Positions 1-9,737 of a DNA stretch of 52,996 nt are shown piece after piece (the first letter of the stretch is position 1; each line of letters begins with the position of its first letter). Origin of the DNA: Oscillospiraceae bacterium (GTDB lineage: Bacteria > Bacillota > Clostridia > UMGS1883 > UMGS1540); assembly GCA_015068765.1 (NCBI GenBank), contig SVJY01000009.1, positions 1 to 52,996 of the forward strand, in the 5' to 3' direction. The notes beneath the pieces are model-generated. The model saw nothing but the letters and a program-made list of their open reading frames with translations, was not told where the DNA came from and did no database searches. The position numbers and the translations under genes are program-made.

Positions 1-28
1 GTCGGTTCGAATCCGACTATCCACCCCA
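1..28 (+). tRNA. partial tRNA 3' end, probably tRNA-His
   Basis: T arm GTCGG-TTCGAAT-CCGAC, 3' acceptor TATCCAC, discriminator C, CCA; C73 is characteristic of tRNA-His; anticodon lies outside the window. Confidence 0.6.
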
Positions 29-32
29 CTAT

Positions 33-108
33 TGGGCTGTAGCCAAGTCGGTAAGGCACAGGACTTTGACTCCTGCATTCGTTGGTTCGAGTCCAGCCAG
101 CCCAGCCA
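33..108 (+). tRNA. tRNA-Gln (TTG)
   Basis: Acceptor TGGGCTG/CAGCCCA, anticodon loop CTTTGAC, GTTCGAGTC T loop, encoded CCA. Confidence 0.95.
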
Positions 109-111
109 TAT

Positions 112-187
112 GACCCATTAGCTCAGTTGGCAGAGCACTTGACTTTTAATCAAGGTGTCCGGAGTTCGAATCTCCGATGGGTCACCA
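112..187 (+). tRNA. tRNA-Lys (TTT)
   Basis: Acceptor GACCCAT/ATGGGTC, anticodon loop CTTTTAA, GTTCGAATC T loop, encoded CCA. Confidence 0.95.
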
Positions 188-188
188 A

Positions 189-220
189 AAATCCGTACAC
201 GATAGTGTGCGGATTTTTAC
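189..220 (+). terminator. Rho-independent terminator after tRNA cluster
   Basis: ATCCGTACACG-ATAG-TGTGCGGAT hairpin followed by TTTTT. Confidence 0.8.
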
Positions 221-286
221 TTATTACCTATCCACTCTTCACTATTCCCTAAGATTCATTGGTGTACGGATTTTTGGGAGGTAATA

Positions 287-562
287 GTGAATATGGAAGA
301 AGTTAGTTTTATATGGTATCTAAATCATTCAGATCTTCCAAATCGGGACAAGTTTCGCTTGTTTCGATTTTTATACGCAAAAAATCTGTCACTTAATTCA
401 CTGTTTCTCCTTTTTACGAGTACGCCGGTGGCGAATGAAAGAACTAAAGCTTTTCTTGAATTGAAAAACACTGCTTTTCGTCTTTTGAATGAAAATACGG
501 CGCATTACAAAAAAGAATTTCTAACCTCAGAGTCTTGTTTTTTATATGTATTTATGGTATAA
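287..562 (+). CDS. hypothetical protein (91 aa)
   Basis: ORF with GTG start after GGGAGG; stop overlaps the -10 of the next promoter; no recognised family. Confidence 0.4.
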   Translation: MNMEEVSFIWYLNHSDLPNRDKFRLFRFLYAKNLSLNSLFLLFTSTPVANERTKAFLELKNTAFRLLNENTAHYKKEFLTSESCFLYVFMV

Positions 563-563
563 T
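535..563 (+). promoter_or_regulatory. sigma-A type promoter for larA-like gene
   Basis: TTGTTT (535-540), 17 nt, TATAAT (558-563). Confidence 0.6.
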
Positions 564-628
564 ACAAATACAGAAAGTGTAAGAGTTTACATCCGTAACT
601 GTCAGTTAATCATGAAAGAGGCGAGAAA

Positions 629-1903
629 ATGAAAGAGGTAGAATTCCCTTACGGAAAAACAAAGATGCATCACAAATTTGAAGATGAAGCGCTTGCAGGT
701 ATTCTTACATCCTCTATTGAAGCATACAGCCCTTCGTTTTCGGGCAAGGACCTGGTTGAAATGGCTATGGAGAATCCTATAGCTACACCAAAACTATGTG
801 CACTTGCAAAGGATAAGAAAAAGGTTGTTATTATTGCAAGCGACCATACACGTCCTGTTCCGAGTAAGATTATCATGCCTGTATTGCTCCGGGAAATAAG
901 AAAAGGGAATCCGGATGCGGATATTACCATTTTGATTGCAACGGGTTGTCACCGGGGAACAACTAAGGAGGAGTTGATCGGTAAGTTTGGAGAAGAGATA
1001 GTCGAAAACGAAAAAATCTATATTCACGATTGCGATGAGCGGGAAAAACTCGTCAATATTGGAACTTTGCCTTCCGGTGGTGCGTGCGAAATCAACACCA
1101 TTGCATATGATGCCGACCTTCTTATAGCGGAAGGATTTATTGAGCCCCACTTTTTCGCCGGTTTCTCAGGCGGCAGGAAAAGCGTACTGCCCGGCGTGGC
1201 AGGGCGAACAACGGTGCTGGCGAATCACTGTGCCGAGTTTATCCATAATGAAAACGCCCGAACCGGAATACTCGAAAACAACCCTATCCATAAGGATATG
1301 CTGTGGGCGGCAAAAACGGCAAAGCTTGCGTTTATCGTTAATGTTGTTTTAAATGCAGAAAAAGAAGTTATTTATGCCGTAGCAGGCGATCCGGAAAAGG
1401 CACACGAGAAAGGTGTTGAATTTTTGTCTTCTCTCTGCGGCGTTCAAGCACAGCTTGCCGATGTGGTAATCTCGACAAACGGCGGGTATCCGCTGGATCA
1501 GAATGTATACCAGGCGGTAAAAGGTATGACGGCGGCGGAAGCCACGGTGAAAAAAGGTGGCGTGATTATTATGCTGGCGGCATCGAACGACGGTATTGGC
1601 GGCGACCATTTTTATCACCAGTTAGCAGATGAAGCTGATATTTATAAAACAATGGATATTTTCTTGAAGCGAGGTCGAAGAGAAACCGTTCCCGATCAAT
1701 GGCAGACCCAGATTCTACTCAGGATACTCATGCATGCAAGCGTAATCTATATTTCCGAAATGCCGGACGAGCAGGTGGAAAAAATGCATATGATTCCGGC
1801 ACATTCAATCGAAGAGGCTATCGAGAAGGCAAAAGCACTTTTGCGTAAAGATAAAATTAAGATAACAGCCATACCGGACGGCGTATCTGTTATGGTTCGA
1901 TAA
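629..1903 (+). CDS. larA: LarA-family protein (nickel-dependent lactate racemase family)
   Basis: SDHTRPVP and AGFSGGRKSVLPG motifs including the cofactor-binding Lys region typical of LarA. Confidence 0.85.
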   Translation: MKEVEFPYGKTKMHHKFEDEALAGILTSSIEAYSPSFSGKDLVEMAMENPIATPKLCALAKDKKKVVIIASDHTRPVPSKIIMPVLLREIRKGNPDADITILIATGCHRGTTKEELIGKFGEEIVENEKIYIHDCDEREKLVNIGTLPSGGACEINTIAYDADLLIAEGFIEPHFFAGFSGGRKSVLPGVAGRTTVLANHCAEFIHNENARTGILENNPIHKDMLWAAKTAKLAFIVNVVLNAEKEVIYAVAGDPEKAHEKGVEFLSSLCGVQAQLADVVISTNGGYPLDQNVYQAVKGMTAAEATVKKGGVIIMLAASNDGIGGDHFYHQLADEADIYKTMDIFLKRGRRETVPDQWQTQILLRILMHASVIYISEMPDEQVEKMHMIPAHSIEEAIEKAKALLRKDKIKITAIPDGVSVMVR

Positions 1904-1928
1904 GCACATAGGGGAGAAGGGGAGGAAA

Positions 1929-3077
1929 ATGCGGAAATTAATTATAAATGCAAACGTGGTGTTGGAAAACGGGATCCTTTGGAACGGAAGCCTTTTAATA
2001 AATGGCGATACCATCACAGAAATCAGAAATGAAGCAGAGGCATCCTTCGAGGAAGATGCTGAAATTATTGATGCACAAGGTGCCTACGTGGGCCCTGGTT
2101 TTGTGGATATTCATGTGCATGGAGCACAAGGGGGCACCACGTATTTTGATACAGAAAAAACGGCGGAATTCTTTTTAAAGCATGGGACAACAACGCTTCT
2201 GGCAACACCGCCCTATAATCTGGATTTTGAGACTTTTCTGGATGCAATACGGCAAGCGAGAGCGGCTATGAAAAGGACGAAAACCGTTAAAGGTCTCTAC
2301 CTGGAAGGGCCATATATTAATGTGAAGTATGGGGCATTTTCTCATCTGAATCCCTGGCGTGGCAACATTGATCCGGATAGGTTCCGGATGCTTGTGGATG
2401 CGGCGGGAGAGGATGCGTGCGTTTGGACGATTGCACCGGAAAGAGAAGGTATTGTTCCCTTTTTGGAATATGCCCGCAAGGTAAATCCGTCTGCGATTTT
2501 TGCGGTAGGACATAGTGAAGCCACGCCCCGGGAAATACGCGCTTTGGGGAAATACCGTCCGACGTTACAAACCCATTCCATGTGTGCCACGGGACGGCTG
2601 GAGACGCCGGCAGGGACAAGAGGGTACGGGCCGGATGAATACTGTTTTAAGGAGCAGGATATCTTTTGTGAGCTGATCAGCGATTCCGGCGGTATACATG
2701 TACATACAGACCTTCAGCGTATGCTTGTGAACATTAAGGGAATCAATAAGATTGTCCTGATTTCGGATTCCAGCTGGGATGAATCCCATTCGGCTCCAAA
2801 AGGCATGGAGCATATTCGTGACCTTGCCTTTGACGACATAGGCCAACTTGCCGGAAGTAAGCTGACGATGGACCAGGCGTGCCGCAATATTATGTCGCAT
2901 ACAAATTGCGGAATCGCACAGGCATTTGTTATGGCTTCCACAAACCCGGCAAAGGTGCTGGGCTGGGATAACGAAATCGGCTCTATAGAACAAGGCAAAA
3001 AAGCAGACCTTGTATTTGTAGATCATATGTTCAACGTTAAAAATGTAATGCTCGGCGGTGAGCTTTGCAGATTTTAG
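1929..3077 (+). CDS. NagA-like amidohydrolase (N-acetylglucosamine-6-phosphate deacetylase family)
   Basis: HVHGAQGG, LYLEGPY, VGHSEA, LQTHSMCATGR, LISDSS motifs; C-terminal KKADLVFVD. Confidence 0.85.
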   Translation: MRKLIINANVVLENGILWNGSLLINGDTITEIRNEAEASFEEDAEIIDAQGAYVGPGFVDIHVHGAQGGTTYFDTEKTAEFFLKHGTTTLLATPPYNLDFETFLDAIRQARAAMKRTKTVKGLYLEGPYINVKYGAFSHLNPWRGNIDPDRFRMLVDAAGEDACVWTIAPEREGIVPFLEYARKVNPSAIFAVGHSEATPREIRALGKYRPTLQTHSMCATGRLETPAGTRGYGPDEYCFKEQDIFCELISDSGGIHVHTDLQRMLVNIKGINKIVLISDSSWDESHSAPKGMEHIRDLAFDDIGQLAGSKLTMDQACRNIMSHTNCGIAQAFVMASTNPAKVLGWDNEIGSIEQGKKADLVFVDHMFNVKNVMLGGELCRF

Positions 3078-3091
3078 GAGGAGAAAATAAT

Positions 3092-4450
3092 ATGAATAAG
3101 CTGGAAGTCGGATACGCAAAAGTGAATATAAATCCTGCCCTCGGCATTGGAATTTACGGGTATTACGTTCCCAGGTATGCTAAGGGCTTTCTTGACGATC
3201 TCGAAGCGTCTGCATTGGCACTTTTCTGCGGTGAAAGAAAGGTTATTTTACTCAGTGTGGACACGGGTGCAGTTGCCGCAGAAATTGCAAAAAAAATCAG
3301 TGAGGATATTGAAAGAGAAACAGGCGTTTCAAAGGACTGCGTATTTATTTCGGCTACACATTCGCATACAAGCCCGTTTTTAAGAAAAATGGATATGTTT
3401 GATGCGGATGAGGAACCCATCAATGTATACAGAGCTTTTTTCTGTCGGCCCGTGGTGGATGCGGCGAAGCTGGCTCTGGCAGACAGAAAACCGGCACGGA
3501 TGGGATATGCGGTGGGGCAGGCACCGGAACGCATTGCCTATATACGCAGATACAAAATGAAGGACGGCTCCACAATGACCTGTCCGCCTATTAATGATCC
3601 TGGAATTGACTATCCTTTGGGTACGTTGGATCAGAGAGTGAATGTGCTTCGCTTTGACCGAGAAGGTGCAGAAAGTATTGTTCTTTTAAATTACGGTCTT
3701 CATGCCGACACCATTGGTGGCGAGCTGATTTCTGCAGACTGGCCGGGCTGGCTTCGCAAAACGGTTAGGAAAACACTGGATGGGGTCGAATGCATGGTAT
3801 TGATCGGTGCACAGGGGGATGTGGGCAGCACCAATGTGCATCCTTCCGGCGGCGACATGAATGATACCCGGATAAGCTTTGATAATGAAATGAAAAGCCC
3901 GGGTATGGCAAGGTTTGTGGGGCGTGCCCTGGCAGGAACTGTGCTTCAGGTTTATGACAAAGTGCATTATATAGATGTGGACAGCATTGAGGCACTGCAT
4001 AAAGAGATCAAGATTCCGGCAAATATTCCTTCGGCAGAAGATTTGCCGCTGGCACATAAATACAGGGATCTGCATGATGCAGGTCGGGATGCAGAAATTC
4101 CTTATGAAGGCATGGAACTGACGACTGTTGTGGCGGAAGCTGTTAGAATGTGTAACTTGGAAAACGGTCCGGAATACTTCCGGTTCGACCTTATGGGGGT
4201 TAGAATCGGCAGTGTAGCCCTAGTGGGAATCCCGGGAGAGCCTTTTACGGAAATCGGGGTACAAATCAAAGAAACAGACGGGTTTTCCGTGATTATGCCC
4301 TGTGCACTTGTCAATGGTGACGAAGGATACTTCCCGGTACAATCAGCGTATGATGAGGGCGGATATGAGGCTCGGTCGTCGGTGTTTCGTTCGGGTGTGG
4401 CAGAGACAATCATTCAGGGTGGCCGGGAAGTGTTGAAAGACTTACTGTAA
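3092..4450 (+). CDS. neutral/alkaline ceramidase N-terminal-like hydrolase, cytoplasmic
   Basis: SATHSHTSPF, HADTIGG, GAQGDV, NGDEGYFP motifs; start chosen at 3092 after TTAGGAGG; no signal peptide seen. Confidence 0.7.
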   Translation: MNKLEVGYAKVNINPALGIGIYGYYVPRYAKGFLDDLEASALALFCGERKVILLSVDTGAVAAEIAKKISEDIERETGVSKDCVFISATHSHTSPFLRKMDMFDADEEPINVYRAFFCRPVVDAAKLALADRKPARMGYAVGQAPERIAYIRRYKMKDGSTMTCPPINDPGIDYPLGTLDQRVNVLRFDREGAESIVLLNYGLHADTIGGELISADWPGWLRKTVRKTLDGVECMVLIGAQGDVGSTNVHPSGGDMNDTRISFDNEMKSPGMARFVGRALAGTVLQVYDKVHYIDVDSIEALHKEIKIPANIPSAEDLPLAHKYRDLHDAGRDAEIPYEGMELTTVVAEAVRMCNLENGPEYFRFDLMGVRIGSVALVGIPGEPFTEIGVQIKETDGFSVIMPCALVNGDEGYFPVQSAYDEGGYEARSSVFRSGVAETIIQGGREVLKDLL

Positions 4451-4479
4451 GACTATAAATTTCAGATAGGAGAAAAAAT

Positions 4480-5199
4480 ATGAAACAATATCCCACAGCA
4501 CATATCAATGCAGAGCCCGGTGATTTTGCACCCACTGTACTGATGCCGGGTGATCCTTTGCGGTCAAAGTTCATTGCGGAGAATTATCTGACGGACCCAA
4601 AGCTTGTCAATAATGTACGGGGTGTCCAGGGCTACACAGGAACCTATCAGGGAAAACGGGTGTCGGTGATGGCAAGCGGTATGGGTATGCCGTCCATAGG
4701 GATTTACTCCCATGAGCTTTTCAGTGTTTTCGGGGTAGAAAACATTATCCGTGTCGGATCGGCAGGTGCACTGAGCACTGATATCCATGTCCGTGACATT
4801 GTAATCGGAATGGGGGCTTCTACCGATTCTGGCTTTGCCGCAAACTTCAATTTGCCGGGCACTTTCGCACCGATTTGCAGTTATTCGCTTTTGGAAAAAT
4901 GTGTGGCGTGTGCCAAAGACGTGCAGGCAACCTACCATGTGGGGAATCTTCTTTCCTCTGATATTTTCTACCGGGACGACGAAACGGCAAATGCACGCTG
5001 GAGCAAAATGGGCATTATGGCCGTGGAAATGGAGAGCGCCGCCCTTTATATGAATGCGGCACGCCTTCGGAAGAATGCACTTTGCATTTGCACAGTATCT
5101 GACCACATCGTGACGGGAGAGGAGATTTCCGCGGAAGAAAGACAAACCTCCTTCGGTGAAATGATTCAGCTTGCCTTGGAAACTGCTATTAGAGTATAA
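4480..5199 (+). CDS. deoD: purine-nucleoside phosphorylase, DeoD type
   Basis: PTAHINAEPGDFAPTVLMPGDPLR, GMGMPSIGIYSHEL, AVEMESAALY motifs. Confidence 0.93.
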   Translation: MKQYPTAHINAEPGDFAPTVLMPGDPLRSKFIAENYLTDPKLVNNVRGVQGYTGTYQGKRVSVMASGMGMPSIGIYSHELFSVFGVENIIRVGSAGALSTDIHVRDIVIGMGASTDSGFAANFNLPGTFAPICSYSLLEKCVACAKDVQATYHVGNLLSSDIFYRDDETANARWSKMGIMAVEMESAALYMNAARLRKNALCICTVSDHIVTGEEISAEERQTSFGEMIQLALETAIRV

Positions 5200-5257
5200 T
5201 ACGGCGTGCGGAAATTTCATTCCGTAAAGCATACGTAAAAAGAACGAATATTTTCAG

Positions 5258-5286
5258 TTGACAAAGGCGTCATTTCGTACTATAAT
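5258..5286 (+). promoter_or_regulatory. consensus sigma-A promoter upstream of glutamine synthetase
   Basis: TTGACA (5258-5263), 17 nt, TATAAT (5281-5286). Confidence 0.85.
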
Positions 5287-5330
5287 AAACGTATTGGTAA
5301 AATGTAACAATAGAAAAGGAGCGAATATAA

Positions 5331-6754
5331 TGCATAAAACAGTGAAAGATATCCTGCAGATTATCAAAGAAAAAGACATTAAAATGGTAGACTTTAAAAT
5401 GGTTGACATCAACGGACAGTTTCGCCACGTCACGATTCCGGCGAAGAATTTTTCGGAAAAAACAATGAAGAACGGTATTGGCTTTGATGCTTCAAACTAT
5501 GGCTATGCCGTGGTAGAAAAAAGCGACATGGTCTTTATCCCTGATCCGGATACGGCAACGATTGACCCTTTCTGCGAAATTCCTACCCTGTCCATGACGG
5601 GAAATGCAATGATTATTGATAATCCGGAAAACAGACCGCTGGCACAGTATCCGAGAAATATTGTTCTGGCAGCCGAAAAATATCTTAAGGACAGCGGCAT
5701 TGCGGACACCATGCTGATCCTCCCGGAATTTGAGTTTTATCTTTTTGATCAAATCGGTTGGGAAGTAAAGCCGGAAAGCATTGGCGTTTCCTTGGATGCA
5801 AGTCAGGCACATTGGAACAGTGGTGCAGAAGGTCTCGGTAATGTGGTTGCCAAGCAGAAAAACTACCATATCGCCAAACCCTTTGACGTATCCTATGAGG
5901 CACGCAGTGAGATGTGTATGCTGATTGATGAAGCGGGTATCGCACTCAATTATCATCATCCCGAGGTGGGAGCAGGCGGTCAGTTTGAAATTGAACCGGA
6001 GCTTGGGCAGATGTCCAAAATGGCGGATGCCACAATGATGATTAAATATATTATCCATAATACGGCGAGAAAATACGGGATGTCTGCCACCTTTATGCCC
6101 AAGCCGGTAATGGGCGAGGCAGGTAGCGGAATGCACGTACATATGCTCCTTTTAAAAGACGGTGAACCCGTGTTCTCTGATGACAACGGCTATTCTAATC
6201 TGAGCCGAGAGGCCCATTACTTTATGGGCGGGCTTTTAAAGCATATTGCATCCCTCTGTGCATTGACGAATCCCAGCACAAACTCCTTTAAACGTCTTGT
6301 GCCCGGTTTTGAAGCACCGGTTACGGTGGGTTATGCTACGTCAAACCGCAGTGCCGTAATCCGTATTCCGGCATATGCAAAGGATCCTTCTCTCAGACGG
6401 TTTGAGCTCAGAAATCCCGATGCCACGTGCAACCCCTATTTCTGCTATGCGGCAATTCTCATGGCTGGTATTGACGGTATTAAAAACAAGATTGATCCCC
6501 ATGAAAACGGCTGGGGACCGTATGATGTGAACCTTTACCACCTTTCGGATGAGGAAAAGGCGAAGCTGAAGCATCTGCCCACATCTCTTGATGAAGCACT
6601 GAATGCTCTTGAGGCAGATCATGATTATTTGACCGCAGGTGGTGTATTCCCGGAAGAACTGCTTCGGAATTTCATTGCATCAAAGCGGAAGGAGCTCAGC
6701 GAGCTTGCCGCAATTCCGCATCCTGCTGAGTTTGATAAATATTATAATCTGTAA
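5331..6754 (+). CDS. glnA: glutamine synthetase, type I
   Basis: GAGGQFEIEP, GMHVHMLL, NPSTNSFKRLVPGFEAP, NRSAVIRIP motifs; ATG 5331 after AAAAGGAGCG. Confidence 0.93.
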
Positions 6755-6776
6755 GCGGATACAGGGGAGACGTACA

Positions 6777-7193
6777 ATGAAAAGAACACGGATAGTATGC
6801 CTTATACTGGCGGTAATTCTCCTCGTGGCATGTTCTGCATGTAACCGTACACCGAATGACCCGTGGAGCAGTGCGACCTATAAGGAGGATGCTGAATTTG
6901 GTACCGGCAGCAAAACCGTACTGGTTGATGTGCAGGTGGAGGATAAGGCTGTCACCTTCAAAATTAATACAGATAAAGAAACGCTTGGCGAAGCCCTTTT
7001 GGAGCATGGCCTGATTTCGGGCGAGGAAGGTGCATATGGACTGTATGTAAAAGTCGTCAACGGCATTACAGCTGACTATAACTCCAATCAGCGGTATTGG
7101 TCCCTCACGAAAAACGGCGAATATATGCAGACCGGCGTAGATGGCACTGTCATTGCGGATGGGGAACAGTATGCCTTGGTTTATACAGAGTAA
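6777..7193 (+). CDS. DUF4430-like lipoprotein
   Basis: N-terminal MKRTRIVCLILAVILLVACSAC lipobox; C-terminal part resembles DUF4430 proteins (YWSLTKNGEYMQTGVD). Confidence 0.7.
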   Translation: MKRTRIVCLILAVILLVACSACNRTPNDPWSSATYKEDAEFGTGSKTVLVDVQVEDKAVTFKINTDKETLGEALLEHGLISGEEGAYGLYVKVVNGITADYNSNQRYWSLTKNGEYMQTGVDGTVIADGEQYALVYTE

Positions 7194-7310
7194 AGTGTTT
7201 CGACGTGAATGAAAAACATCTATAAGTGAAAGAGCAACCTCGTGGATGTGAAATAATTTCTGACAAATTGCAAAGCAAGATTTCAAACGTCGCAAGGCGT
7301 ATTTCGTCGA

Positions 7311-7350
7311 AAAGGGCACCAATTTTGATACCAAAATTGGTGCCCTTTTC
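7311..7350. terminator. bidirectional Rho-independent terminator
   Basis: AAAAGGGCACCAATTTTG-ATAC-CAAAATTGGTGCCCTTTT perfect hairpin between the DUF4430-like gene (+) and tRNA-Val (-). Confidence 0.9.
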
Positions 7351-7427
7351 TGGTAGAGACAGTAGGACTTGAACCTACGACCTCTCGCATGTGAAGCGAG
7401 CGCTCTAACCAGCTGAGCTATGCCTCC
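7351..7427 (-). tRNA. tRNA-Val (CAC)
   Basis: Reverse complement GGAGGCATAGCTCAGCTGGTTAGAGC...CTCGC-TTCACAT-GCGAG...TGTCTCTACCA. Confidence 0.9.
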
Positions 7428-7596
7428 GAAGAATTGATGTTATTATAGCATAGCCGGCCGGAAAATGCAAGTATTTTTTAAAAAATTTTTTACAACTTGT
7501 TATTTCAAAAGAAGGGGAAAAAGTAAAATTTTCCTTGTAAAGGAATTGAAAGTATGGTATACTAATATAAAATAATTTTGTTTGGAGGATTGCTAC

Positions 7597-9642
7597 ATGA
7601 GTGAGAACAAAGGAAGAGATATGATTCGCGGCATATCCGTCTGTAACCCGGTGGATTTAGATCCGGAATATTTTTTATACACGGTGGATTATGCGATTCA
7701 AAACGGAATCACGCATATTCAATTTATCGGGCCGATTCATGATTACATAAAAGGAAATATCGACGGGATGACCCCGTATCGTAAATATAGTCAGTTCAAC
7801 GAGTCTAAGCCTCAGGAATACATGAATTTGTGCCTGGAGCATCTGAATATCGGCTGTAAGCGTGCAAGCGAGGCCGGCATCCGCATGTACATGTGGCATC
7901 ATGAGCTGGATTTGCCGGATGGGTTTTCGGAAGCCTACCCGGAAATTTTAAACAGTGATAATGATATCGAAGTCACCCATCCGTTGGTTCGTGATTTTCT
8001 GGAAAATCGGATAGAGGACTTTTTTGCGGCCTATCCGTATATGGACGGTATTATTCTTACACTGCATGAAACAAAAGTGCCGCTTCTTCGCCTGAAGAAC
8101 CAGAAGCTGGACAAGGTGGGGCGTGTCAAATACGTTACACAGATTTTGTTTGACACCTGCAAGCGTCTTGGTAAGGAGCTGATTGTCCGTCCCTTTGCAA
8201 GCTTGGAAGAAGATTATGAAATGATGATGGCAGCATATGAGAGTATTTCTACCGACCTGCTTATCATGGATAAATGGACCCAGTTTGACTGGAGTCTTTG
8301 TCTGCCCCACAATAAGTTTTATAATAAAATTAAAAAGAATCCGCTGTTCGTGGAAACCGATATTTTCGGCGAATTTTTCGGTAAGGGTCGCCTGCCGCTG
8401 ATGCTCCGCCAGCACATTATTGATAAGTTTACCTATTGTGAAAGCTTTAAGCCAGCCGGCTATGTGAACCGTATTGACCGTGCGGGAAGACATCCCTTCG
8501 GCACAGCAAACGAGGTTAATCTCGACATTATGCTGGCATGTATGCATGGCAAAGATGTCGATGCCGCGATAGACGCATTTTTTGAAAAGAATTATCCCGG
8601 TCTTGGGAGCGAGGTGCGGGCACTTATGGAGCCCACGGAACAGATGCTTCGCGAGATTATCTGGCTCAAGGGTTATTATTACAGCGAATTAAGTGCATTT
8701 CCACGCCTGAATCACTCCAAAAACCATTTCTATTTTGAAATGATGAAGGATAATTACGATATTGCATCCAATGAATGGTTTATTCCCATTGGTTGGGATC
8801 GGGGAAGCCTGGAAAGCGTTCTGGAAGAAAAGAAACATGCTGTGGAAACAGCGGAAGCTGCATATGCACAGCTTCTTTCCCTACAGGATCGAATGGAGCC
8901 GGATGCCTTTGGAAAACTGCATTTGCAGTTTGCTAACCTGAAATATGTTGCACGGCTTTGGGATTCCATGACAAAGGTGTTCTTAAACTACACCAAGTAC
9001 TTTGAAAAGCGAGATGAAGCATACGCCGAGCGTATGGAAGAGGCACTTGTTGCCCTGCAAGAAATTAACCGGGAGGCCATAGCATCTTTGGGTAAAGACT
9101 TCTACTGCCAGGCCGGCACAGTATATGATAAGGCAGAACATTTTGATTATGTGGAAAATCTCGTCCGGGAGATCAAAGAAAGCTTCCGTGCAGAGAAAAT
9201 ACAGACAGAGCGTCTGGAAAAAGAAGAAAACCTTGTGGATTATGTAGTGTGCGGTGGCGGATATGAAGGACACCGACTGCAGAAGGAAGTAAATTTCAGT
9301 GACACATTTGTAAGCGGCGACAGCCTTTACCGTATTCCCGGCACAGGTCGCGGCACAAGCTGGAGCACAGTCAATACCCACGGCTGGTTTAGCTATGAGG
9401 TGAAGGTAAAGCCCAATGTTGAAAATATCATTAAGCTTACTTTAGGCACGCATCTTTGTGAGGATATTGATATTAAAGTGGATGTAGACGGAACGGAATA
9501 CACTTTCCGGGAAAAGACCGGCGGGAAAACAAAAGAGGTTTCCATTCCGTATTGCTCCGATAAGTCCGCCATTCGGATACGGTTTGATCGTTTCACTGCC
9601 AATACGCCTTGCGTACACGCAATTTGCATCGTTTCAAAGTAA
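7597..9642 (+). CDS. TIM-barrel glycoside-hydrolase-like protein of unknown specificity
   Basis: N-terminal barrel-like segments (MDGIILTLHETK, ETDIFGEFFGKGRLP) with C-terminal beta-rich module; no signal peptide; start after GGAGG. Confidence 0.5.
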   Translation: MSENKGRDMIRGISVCNPVDLDPEYFLYTVDYAIQNGITHIQFIGPIHDYIKGNIDGMTPYRKYSQFNESKPQEYMNLCLEHLNIGCKRASEAGIRMYMWHHELDLPDGFSEAYPEILNSDNDIEVTHPLVRDFLENRIEDFFAAYPYMDGIILTLHETKVPLLRLKNQKLDKVGRVKYVTQILFDTCKRLGKELIVRPFASLEEDYEMMMAAYESISTDLLIMDKWTQFDWSLCLPHNKFYNKIKKNPLFVETDIFGEFFGKGRLPLMLRQHIIDKFTYCESFKPAGYVNRIDRAGRHPFGTANEVNLDIMLACMHGKDVDAAIDAFFEKNYPGLGSEVRALMEPTEQMLREIIWLKGYYYSELSAFPRLNHSKNHFYFEMMKDNYDIASNEWFIPIGWDRGSLESVLEEKKHAVETAEAAYAQLLSLQDRMEPDAFGKLHLQFANLKYVARLWDSMTKVFLNYTKYFEKRDEAYAERMEEALVALQEINREAIASLGKDFYCQAGTVYDKAEHFDYVENLVREIKESFRAEKIQTERLEKEENLVDYVVCGGGYEGHRLQKEVNFSDTFVSGDSLYRIPGTGRGTSWSTVNTHGWFSYEVKVKPNVENIIKLTLGTHLCEDIDIKVDVDGTEYTFREKTGGKTKEVSIPYCSDKSAIRIRFDRFTANTPCVHAICIVSK

Positions 9643-9668
9643 AAAGTTTTGAGAAAAGCAGAAAAGGC

Positions 9669-9697
9669 TTGATTCTTTCTTTGGAATCTGCTATAAT
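9669..9697 (+). promoter_or_regulatory. sigma-A promoter for the Gfo/Idh/MocA gene
   Basis: TTGATT, 17 nt, TATAAT. Confidence 0.6.
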
Positions 9698-9737
9698 CAA
9701 TGCGAAATTCATGGATAAGAATATGGGGGAATTAAAA

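Noticed and set aside
5492-6142. 216-aa ORF antisense to glutamine synthetase
   Set aside because: Overlaps an unambiguous glnA; no independent start signal or domain
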